DNA from: Mesorhizobium sp.
Lineage (GTDB): Bacteria; Pseudomonadota; Alphaproteobacteria; Rhizobiales; Rhizobiaceae
Length of the DNA stretch: 64,000 nt
Direction of reading: 5' to 3'
Assembly (NCBI GenBank): GCA_027492275.1
Contig: JAPUFC010000065.1
Location: 1 to 64,000, forward strand
Part shown: piece by piece, positions 1-5,943 of the stretch
How positions within the stretch are numbered: the stretch's first letter is position 1
Layout: every line of letters begins with the position of its first letter
Notes under the pieces: model-generated
What the model was told of the DNA's origin: nothing
The model's input: only the letters and a program-made list of their open reading frames with translations
Databases searched by the model: none
Made by a program: the position numbers and the translations under genes

Positions 1-249
1 CTTGCGCTCCGCCGTCAGCGCCACCACCGCGCCGGTGACTCCGGGCACCGTCCTCACCGCCCGCTCGGCGGCGGCGCGCAGCGGCTCCAGCTCCTGCGCG
101 CGCGCCGCGGGCACGGTGATGGAGAAGAACACCTTGGCGTCGGCGATGAAGATCTCCGACACCATGCCGAGCTCGACGATGTTGCCGGAAAAATCCGGTC
201 CGTTGACGCTGCGCAGTTTCTCGACGACGGCTTGCTTCGTGACAGTCAT
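1..249 (-). CDS. Mrp/ApbC-family Fe-S cluster carrier ATPase, N-terminal part (cut by window edge)
   Basis: Reading leftward from the ATG at 249, the first 83 codons begin MTVTKQAVVEKLRSVNGPDF and continue to the window edge. The segment matches the small N-terminal MIP18/DUF59 domain of Mrp/ApbC proteins, with the pattern of a short helix, an LGMVSEIFI strand and a VPGVTGAVVALT strand. In this family the domain precedes a P-loop ATPase that carries and transfers iron-sulfur clusters in the cytosol; that ATPase would lie outside the window. The assignment as Mrp rather than a stand-alone DUF59 protein is inference, because only the N-terminus is visible. Confidence 0.7.
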   Translation of the reverse strand, partial: MTVTKQAVVEKLRSVNGPDFSGNIVELGMVSEIFIADAKVFFSITVPAARAQELEPLRAAAERAVRTVPGVTGAVVALTAERK

Positions 250-327
250 GGCGGACGCACCCGATTTGCGGTCTGGCCGCTCACATAGTGCAAATCCGGC
301 CGCCGACCAAGCAGGCGGGGCGACAGG

Positions 328-1332
328 CTAGAACAGGACGTGCGCCGCGGCGTAGGTGAGCGCCGAAATGGCCGCCGCCGCCGGCAGCGTCAGCACCCAG
401 GCCCAGACGATGCCGCCGGCCACGCCCCAGCGCACCGCCGAGACGCGCCGCGCGGCGCCCACGCCGATGATCGCGCCGGTGATGGTGTGGGTGGTGGAGA
501 CGGGGATGCCGAGCCAGGTGGCCGCGAACAGCGTGATGGCGCCGCCGGTCTCGGCGCAGAAACCCTGCATGGGGTTGAGCCGCGTGATCCTGGAGCCCAT
601 CGTGTGGACGATGCGCCAGCCGCCGAACAACGTGCCCATCGCCAGCGCCGCCTGGCAGGTGATGACCACCCAGAACGGCACGTAGAAGGTGTCGCCGAGA
701 TAGCCCTGCGAGAACAGCAGAACGGCGATGATGCCCATCGTCTTCTGCGCGTCGTTGCCGCCATGGCCGAGCGAATAGAGCGAGGCCGAGACGAATTGCA
801 GCACGCGGAAGGTGCTGTCGACGGCGAAGGGCGTGTAGCGCACGAAGGACCAGGAGACGATCAGCACCAGGACCAGCGCCAGCAGAAAGCCCGTCGCCGG
901 CGACAGGACGATGGCCGCCGAGGTTTTCAGCAGGCCGGTCCACACCACCGCCCCGCCGCCGGCCTTGGCGACCCCGGCGCCGACCAGCCCGCCGATCAGC
1001 GCGTGCGAGGAGGAGGAGGGGATGCCCAGCATCCAGGTGAGGATGTTCCAGACGATCGCCCCGGTCAGCGCCGCGAAGATGACCAGCGGGTCGACCACCG
1101 AGGCGTCGATGATGCCGGTGCCGAGCGTTTCGGCGACATGCAGGCCGAAGAACAGGAAGGCGATGAAGTTGAAGAAAGCCGCCCAGAAGACGGCGTATTG
1201 CGGCCGCAGCACGCGGGTCGAGACGATGGTGGCGATGGAGTTGGCGGCGTCGTGCAGGCCGTTGAGGAAGTCGAAGAACAGCGCGACGCCGATCAGCGCC
1301 GCCAGCAGCGGGAAGGCGAGGGTCGCATCCAT
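328..1332 (-). CDS. pit: Low-affinity inorganic phosphate transporter, Pit family
   Basis: This 334-residue, highly hydrophobic protein has the duplicated Pit architecture. The first signature, GLHDAANSIATIVSTRVL, is at residues 25-42 and the second, GHGGNDAQK, at about 189-197. Paired loop motifs GIPSSSSH (from residue 103) and GIPVSTTH (near the C-terminus) are typical. Pit proteins import phosphate, usually as a metal-phosphate complex, across the inner membrane driven by the proton gradient. It lies 3 nt downstream of the DUF47 gene, so the pair is surely one transcript. This is the only phosphate importer in the window, although phoU and phoR occur 16 kb away. Confidence 0.93.
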   Translation of the reverse strand: MDATLAFPLLAALIGVALFFDFLNGLHDAANSIATIVSTRVLRPQYAVFWAAFFNFIAFLFFGLHVAETLGTGIIDASVVDPLVIFAALTGAIVWNILTWMLGIPSSSSHALIGGLVGAGVAKAGGGAVVWTGLLKTSAAIVLSPATGFLLALVLVLIVSWSFVRYTPFAVDSTFRVLQFVSASLYSLGHGGNDAQKTMGIIAVLLFSQGYLGDTFYVPFWVVITCQAALAMGTLFGGWRIVHTMGSRITRLNPMQGFCAETGGAITLFAATWLGIPVSTTHTITGAIIGVGAARRVSAVRWGVAGGIVWAWVLTLPAAAAISALTYAAAHVLF

Positions 1333-1335
1333 GTC

Positions 1336-1977
1336 TCAGACGTTCTCGATGACGACGCCGCTGATCTCGTTGGCCACGTCCTCGAAGCGATCCACGACCT
1401 TCTCGAGCTGGCCGTAGATCTCGGAGCCGATCAGATAGGCCATGGCGTCGCCCCGGCCGTGGCGGCGGAACAGGTCCTTCAGCCCGGCCTCGTGCAGATG
1501 GTCGGCCTTTTCCTCGGCCTTGATGATGCGCTCGGTCAGCTCGCTGAGCCGTTGCACGTTGGCGCCGATCCTGTGCAGCAGCGGCACGCTCTCGGCGGTC
1601 AGCCGCGCGGCCTCGACGACGACGACGCCCATCTCGTGCATCAGCGGGTCGAAGCTCTTCTGCTCGAACAGCTTCACGATCTTGACCGTCTTGTGCATCA
1701 TGTCGATGGCGTCGTCCATCGACTGGATCAGGTCCTTGATGTCGCCTCGGTCGAAGGGGGTGATGAAGCTCTTGCGGGTGGCCAAGAGCACGTCGCGGGT
1801 GATGGCGTCGGCCTGGTTCTCCAGCGCGATGATCTCCTCGCAGCGCCGCTCCACGTCGTCGCCGGCGAGCAGGCGCTCCAGCGCCTCCGCGCCCTGGACG
1901 AGCACGCGGGAATGAGCCTCGAACAGGTCGAAGAACTTGTCCTCCCTCGGTAGGAGGGCGCGGAACCAGCCCAGCAT
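1336..1977 (-). CDS. DUF47 (PhoU-like) accessory protein of the Pit transporter
   Basis: The 213-residue all-helical protein starts MLGWFRALLPREDKFFDLFE, the usual N-terminus of DUF47/Pit-accessory proteins. It carries long amphipathic helices with acidic metal-binding-like motifs (ALENQADAITRD, SMDDAIDMMHK, FEDVANEISG). Family members are distant PhoU relatives, encoded directly upstream of pit genes, and thought to modulate Pit activity at the cytoplasmic face. Here the order is DUF47 then pit with a 3-nt gap. The exact regulatory mechanism cannot be read from the sequence. Confidence 0.9.
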   Translation of the reverse strand: MLGWFRALLPREDKFFDLFEAHSRVLVQGAEALERLLAGDDVERRCEEIIALENQADAITRDVLLATRKSFITPFDRGDIKDLIQSMDDAIDMMHKTVKIVKLFEQKSFDPLMHEMGVVVVEAARLTAESVPLLHRIGANVQRLSELTERIIKAEEKADHLHEAGLKDLFRRHGRGDAMAYLIGSEIYGQLEKVVDRFEDVANEISGVVIENV

Positions 1978-2179
1978 GGAAAACTCCGTCGGCTAACGAT
2001 CGACTGCACTTAGAACCTTTCCGGGCAGGGGAAAACGGATTTTTCGCGAAAAGCGGGGGACAGCGTCCTGGCCTACGGAAATCCTTTGACCGTCCGTCGA
2101 TATCGATGGCCGCCGTTCGTCGTGTCCCCGTGAACCGCCGCCGGGCTCGTCCGGGAGGCCCGCATGCAAGGAGAAGACA

Positions 2180-2632
2180 ATGCAGTTCGTCCCCTATCTG
2201 TCCTTCAACGGCAATTGCCGCGAGGCCTTCGAATTCTATCGCGACGTGCTCGGCGCGCAGGACTTCAACATCATCACCCATGGCGAGACGCCGGCGGGCG
2301 AGGGCGTTTCCGCCGAATGGCAGGACAAGGTCATCAACGCCTATCTGAGAAGCGACGGCGCCGAGCTGATGGGCGGCGACACGCCGCCGGAGATGGGCCA
2401 AAGCGCGATGCAGGGCATCACCATCTCGATCCAGCTCGACGACGAGGCGCGCGCCGGACGCATCTTCCACGCGCTGGCCGAGGGCGGGTCGATCGTCATG
2501 CCGCTCGGCCCGACCTTCTGGGCCAGGACGTTCGGCATGGTGACCGACAGGTTCGGCACGCCGTGGATGGTCAACTGCGGCCTGGTCGACCAGAACGGCG
2601 AGTGCGCCGCCGAGATCGACAAGCGGGCCTGA
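2180..2632 (+). CDS. VOC-superfamily protein (PhnB/glyoxalase-like)
   Basis: A 150-residue protein with the two beta-alpha-beta-beta-beta modules of the vicinal-oxygen-chelate fold. It begins MQFVPYLSFNGNCREAFEFY and ends in the WARTFGMVTDRFGTPWMVNC block seen in PhnB-like VOC proteins. A clear Shine-Dalgarno (AAGGAGAAG) precedes the ATG at 2180. These proteins are often annotated as PhnB or 3-demethylubiquinone methyltransferase-like, but no enzymatic activity is established for this subgroup. The gene is divergent from DUF47-pit and stands alone, so its substrate is unknown. Confidence 0.85.
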   Translation: MQFVPYLSFNGNCREAFEFYRDVLGAQDFNIITHGETPAGEGVSAEWQDKVINAYLRSDGAELMGGDTPPEMGQSAMQGITISIQLDDEARAGRIFHALAEGGSIVMPLGPTFWARTFGMVTDRFGTPWMVNCGLVDQNGECAAEIDKRA

Positions 2633-2659
2633 CCGCCCGCCACCTCGCGTACGGGATTC

Positions 2660-2706
2660 GAAGCCGCCTTGCGGCGGCATGATATCGGAAGCCGCCTTGC
2701 GGCGGC
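2660..2706. repeat. Two tandem 19-nt hairpin-forming direct repeats
   Basis: The 19-nt unit GAAGCCGCCTTGCGGCGGC occurs at 2660-2678 and again at 2688-2706, separated by 9 nt. Each copy folds into a GCCGCC/GGCGGC hairpin with a TTG loop. They fill most of the gap between the VOC gene and the LysR gene. The second ends 24 nt before the LysR start codon. No T-run follows either, so they are not classical terminators. Confidence 0.75.
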
Positions 2707-2730
2707 TGGGCCTGCCTCTATTGTCGATCC

Positions 2731-3627
2731 ATGATCGACAAGCTCGAATCCTTCATCACCCTGGCGCGGGAGCGCCATTTCGGGCGCGCGGCGGAAGCGC
2801 TGGGCGTCACGCAGCCGACGCTGTCGGCGGCGCTGAAGCAGCTCGAGGAGCAGCTCGGCGTCATGCTGGTGATGCGCGGCTCGCGCTTCCAGGGGCTGAC
2901 CGCCGAGGGCGAGCAGGTGCTAGCGTGGGCGCGGCGCATCGTCTCCGACGCACGGGCGATGAAGGAGGAGATGCGCGCGGCGCGCCACGGCCTGTCCGGG
3001 CATCTGCGCATCGCCGCGATCCCGACCGCGCTGGCGATGGTCTCGCGCCTGACCACGCCGTTCCGCGAGAAGCATCCGGGCGTGACCTTCTCGGTGCTGT
3101 CGCGGACCTCGGTCGAGATCCTGTCGCTGCTCGGCAATTTCGACATCGATATCGGCATCACCTATCTCGACAACGAGCCGCTCGGGCGCGTCGCCAGCGT
3201 GCCTCTCTTTTCAGAGCGCTACCATCTGATCACCGCCGCCGGGAACCCGCATGCGGAGCAGGAGACGGTGAGCTGGACGGAGGTCGGCCGGCTGCCGCTG
3301 TGCCTGCTGACGCCGGACATGCAGAACCGGCGCATCATCGACCAGCATCTGGCGGAAGCCGGCATGTCGGTCCGGCCGACGCTTGAATCCAATTCCATGC
3401 TGGTGCTGTTCTCGCATATCCGCACAGGGAAATGGTCGTCGATCATGCCGCTGAACCTGGCGGAGACGTTCGGGTTCATGGAGCCGATCAGGGCGATCCC
3501 GATCATCGCCCCGAACGCCTCGCATGTGGTCGGGCTGGTGGCCGCGCCGCGCGAGCCGCACACGCCGCTGGTCGCCGCGCTGATCGAGGAAGCGGAGAAG
3601 GCCGCGGCGGCGCTGGCGCGGCCCTGA
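2731..3627 (+). CDS. LysR-type transcriptional regulator, probable activator of the formate dehydrogenase operon
   Basis: The 298-residue protein has a typical LysR layout. An N-terminal winged helix-turn-helix begins MIDKLESFITLARERHFGRA and contains TQPTLSAALKQLEEQLG. A periplasmic-binding-protein-like effector domain follows from about residue 90. It lies directly upstream of fdsG in the same direction with a 120-bp gap that holds a perfect palindrome (3643-3661). LysR genes with this N-terminus commonly sit next to NAD-dependent formate dehydrogenase operons. Control of fds, and formate or a related compound as effector, are inferred from position only. Confidence 0.88.
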   Translation: MIDKLESFITLARERHFGRAAEALGVTQPTLSAALKQLEEQLGVMLVMRGSRFQGLTAEGEQVLAWARRIVSDARAMKEEMRAARHGLSGHLRIAAIPTALAMVSRLTTPFREKHPGVTFSVLSRTSVEILSLLGNFDIDIGITYLDNEPLGRVASVPLFSERYHLITAAGNPHAEQETVSWTEVGRLPLCLLTPDMQNRRIIDQHLAEAGMSVRPTLESNSMLVLFSHIRTGKWSSIMPLNLAETFGFMEPIRAIPIIAPNASHVVGLVAAPREPHTPLVAALIEEAEKAAAALARP

Positions 3628-3642
3628 CGCCAGCGCCACGTT

Positions 3643-3661
3643 CGATAGAAAACTTCTATCG
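3643..3661. promoter_or_regulatory. Palindromic operator candidate for the LysR regulator
   Basis: CGATAGAA-AAC-TTCTATCG is a perfect inverted repeat with 8-bp arms. It contains the T-N11-A pattern favoured by LysR proteins. It ends 18 bp upstream of a plausible -35 element (TTGATT, 3680-3685), matching the usual activator site near -65. Binding by the adjacent LysR is inference. Confidence 0.6.
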
Positions 3662-3679
3662 CGTGACGAGACAGCCATA

Positions 3680-3707
3680 TTGATTCCGGCGCGTTTCCGC
3701 GTATCAA
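3680..3707 (+). promoter_or_regulatory. Putative sigma-70 promoter of the fds operon
   Basis: TTGATT (3680-3685) and TATCAA (3702-3707) are separated by 16 nt. They lie downstream of the LysR palindrome and about 40 nt upstream of fdsG, which has a strong AGGGAGG ribosome-binding site. Confidence 0.45.
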
Positions 3708-3747
3708 TCCCATCGTTGGAGGGGATTTTCTTATAGGGAGGCGCGGC

Positions 3748-4224
3748 ATGGTGTTGGCCGCCGGTACCCAGGAGGAGGAACGCGTTTCCTTCATCGTCGG
3801 CCGGATGCGCGAACTGGAAGGTCCGCTGCTGCCGATCCTGCACGCCATCCAGGCCGAGTTCGGCCATGTGCCGGCGTCGGCCCTGCCGCTCGTCGCCGAC
3901 GCGCTGAACCTGTCGCGCGCCGAGGTGCACGGCGTCGCCACCTTCTATCACGATTTCCGTCGCGAGCCGGCCGGCCGGCATGTGCTGAAGCTGTGCCAGG
4001 CCGAAGCCTGCCAGTCGATGGGGTCCGAGGCCATGCTGGGCGAGGTTCGGCGGGCCCTGGACATCGGCCTGCACCAGACGGCCGCCGACGGTTCCGTCAC
4101 GGTCGAACCGGTCTACTGCCTCGGCCTGTGCGCCGTGGCGCCCGCCGCCATGCTGGACGGCGAGTCGATCGGGCGGCTCGACGCGGAGAAGGTGGGCGAG
4201 ATCTGCGCGAGGGTGCGCGGATGA
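3748..4224 (+). CDS. fdsG: NAD-dependent formate dehydrogenase gamma subunit (NuoE-like)
   Basis: The 158-residue protein is a thioredoxin-fold [2Fe-2S] subunit homologous to NuoE. The cluster cysteines are visible in KLCQAEACQSMG and VYCLGLCAVAPAAML. In FdsGBA enzymes it passes electrons between the FMN/NADH subunit FdsB and the molybdenum subunit FdsA in the cytosol. The start is supported by AGGGAGGCGCGGC before the ATG. Its stop codon overlaps an ATG (ATGA at 4221-4224), but that ATG is not the fdsB start because a repeat separates the two genes. Confidence 0.93.
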   Translation: MVLAAGTQEEERVSFIVGRMRELEGPLLPILHAIQAEFGHVPASALPLVADALNLSRAEVHGVATFYHDFRREPAGRHVLKLCQAEACQSMGSEAMLGEVRRALDIGLHQTAADGSVTVEPVYCLGLCAVAPAAMLDGESIGRLDAEKVGEICARVRG

Positions 4225-4385
4225 CGTCGTCGCGTCCCGCGCCCCCTCCGGCGCTTCGCGCCACCTCCCCCGTTAACGGGGGAGGATCGAGCGTCGCGGC
4301 CGGCATCTCCTCCCCTGCGAAGCGGGGGAGGGGGACCATGCGAAGCATGGTGGAGGGGGCGTCCCACGCTCGCATTGCCCGATGA
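4221..4385 (+). CDS. Candidate 54-codon linker frame through the palindromic repeat between fdsG and fdsB
   Basis: The ATG at 4221 overlaps the fdsG stop as ATGA. The frame crosses the repeat without a stop (start MTSSRPAPPPALRATSPVNG, end ASHARIAR) and terminates at TGA 4383-4385, which overlaps the fdsB start ATG at 4382, again as ATGA. The peptide is low-complexity, resembles no family, and is read from repeat DNA. If translated, its role would be to hand ribosomes from fdsG to fdsB rather than to act as a protein. There is no direct evidence of translation. Confidence 0.3.
   Translation: MTSSRPAPPPALRATSPVNGGGSSVAAGISSPAKRGRGTMRSMVEGASHARIAR
4237..4370 (+). repeat. Intergenic palindromic repeat, copy 1 (in the fdsG-fdsB junction)
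   Basis: The G/C-rich mosaic palindrome contains CCTCCCCCGTTAACGGGGGAGG, the block CATCTCCTCCCCTGCGAAGC and a terminal ACCATGCGAAGCATGGT hairpin followed by GGAGGGGGCG. The same blocks in the same order occur at 34648-34758 (copy 3, opposite coordinate strand) and at 17028-17155 (copy 2). GATGAC occurs on both sides (4220-4225 and 4381-4386) and may be a target-site duplication. The design resembles rhizobial intergenic mosaic repeats known from other genomes; the family name cannot be confirmed here. Confidence 0.85.
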
Positions 4386-5938
4386 CACCCATCCTGTACA
4401 TCCCCGACGATTCCGGCGCGCTGGCGGCCGGCGCGGAGACGGTGGCGCGGGCCGTCGCGGCGGAACTTTCCCGGCGCGGGATCGACGCCAGGATCGTGCG
4501 CAACGGCTCGCGCGGCCTCTACTGGCTTGAGCCGATGGTCGAGGTCGCGACCGCGTCCGGCCGGGTCGCCTACGGCCCGGTGTCGGCAAAGGATGTTTCT
4601 TCGCTCTTCGACGCCGGCTTTCTGTCCGGCAACGTTCATCCGCTGTCGCTCGGCGACCCGGAAAAGATACCGTTCCTGCGAAGGCAGACGCGGCTGACCT
4701 TCGCGCGCTGCGGCATCACCGATCCGCTGTCGCTGGACGACTATCGCGCGCATGGCGGGCTGGCCGGGCTGCGCAAGGCGGTTTCCATGCGGCCGGCCGA
4801 CATCGTTTCCACCGTGACCGAATCCGGCCTGCGCGGACGCGGCGGCGCGGGTTTTCCGACCGGCATCAAGTGGAAGACGGTTCTGGAAGCGCTTTCCGAC
4901 CGCAAGTACATCGTCTGCAACGCCGACGAGGGCGATTCCGGCACCTTCGCCGACCGGATGATCATCGAGGGCGATCCCTTCGTGCTGGTGGAGGGCATGG
5001 CGATCGCCGGCCTGGCGACGGGGGCGCAAAAGGGTTTCGTCTATATCCGCTCCGAATATCCGCATGCCGTGGCGAAGATGCGGGCGGCCATAGACATCGC
5101 GCGCCGCACGGGTGTCCTCGGTCCTTCCGTTCTCGGTTCGGGCAAAAAATTCGAGATGGAGGTGCGGGTCGGCGCGGGCGCCTATGTCTGCGGCGAGGAG
5201 ACCTCGCTGCTGAACTCGCTGGAAGGCCGGCGCGGCGTGGTGCGGGCAAAGCCGCCCCTGCCGGCCCTGCAAGGCCTGTTCGGAAAGCCGACGGTGGTCA
5301 ACAACGTCATCAGCCTCGCCTCCGTGCCGGTGATCCTCGACAGGGGCGCGGCCTTCTACAAGGATTTCGGCATGGGCCGTTCGCGCGGCACGATTCCGAT
5401 CCAGATCGCCGGCAACGTCCGGCATGGCGGCCTGTTCGAGGCAGCGTTCGGGCTGACGCTCGGCGAGATCGTCGACGAGATCGGCGGCGGCACGGCGAGC
5501 GGACGGCCGGTCAAGGCATGCCAGGTCGGCGGGCCGCTCGGCGCCTATTTCCCGCGCGCGCTGTTCGACACGCCCTTCGACTACGAGGCCTTCGCCGCGA
5601 GGGACGGGCTGATCGGCCATGCCGGCATCACCGTGTTCGACGACACGGCCGACATGCTGAAGCAGGCGCGGTTCGCCTTTGAATTCTGCGCCATCGAGAG
5701 CTGCGGCAAGTGCACGCCCTGCCGCATCGGCTCGACGCGCGGCGTCGAAACGCTGGACAGGGTGGCCGGCGGCGTCGAGCCAGCGAAGAGCCTCGAGCTC
5801 GTGACCGACCTCTGCAACACGATGAAGTTCGGCTCGCTCTGCGCGCTGGGCGGCTTCACGCCCTATCCGGTGATGAGCGCGATCACGCATTTCCCCGAGG
5901 ATTTTCAGCCGCGCGCGATGCGCGAGGCGGCGGAGTAG
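4382..5938 (+). CDS. fdsB: NAD-dependent formate dehydrogenase beta subunit (NuoF-like, NADH/FMN site)
   Basis: The 518-residue flavoprotein has an N-terminal thioredoxin-like region (about 1-110) and a NuoF-type core. The glycine-rich FMN/NADH motif RGRGGAGFPTG is near residue 150. The [4Fe-4S] motif ESCGKCTPCRIG is near 440, with a further cysteine in GSLCALGG. It transfers electrons from formate oxidation to NAD+. There is no convincing Shine-Dalgarno before the ATG at 4382. In this copy the usual tight coupling to fdsG is replaced by a repeat and a linker frame. fdsA starts 5 nt after its stop. Confidence 0.95.
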   Translation: MTPILYIPDDSGALAAGAETVARAVAAELSRRGIDARIVRNGSRGLYWLEPMVEVATASGRVAYGPVSAKDVSSLFDAGFLSGNVHPLSLGDPEKIPFLRRQTRLTFARCGITDPLSLDDYRAHGGLAGLRKAVSMRPADIVSTVTESGLRGRGGAGFPTGIKWKTVLEALSDRKYIVCNADEGDSGTFADRMIIEGDPFVLVEGMAIAGLATGAQKGFVYIRSEYPHAVAKMRAAIDIARRTGVLGPSVLGSGKKFEMEVRVGAGAYVCGEETSLLNSLEGRRGVVRAKPPLPALQGLFGKPTVVNNVISLASVPVILDRGAAFYKDFGMGRSRGTIPIQIAGNVRHGGLFEAAFGLTLGEIVDEIGGGTASGRPVKACQVGGPLGAYFPRALFDTPFDYEAFAARDGLIGHAGITVFDDTADMLKQARFAFEFCAIESCGKCTPCRIGSTRGVETLDRVAGGVEPAKSLELVTDLCNTMKFGSLCALGGFTPYPVMSAITHFPEDFQPRAMREAAE

Positions 5939-5943
5939 CGACC

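Noticed and set aside
281-2680. A 799-codon minus-strand frame across pit, DUF47 and the VOC gene
   Set aside because: It is out of frame with three recognisable genes and has no family similarity.
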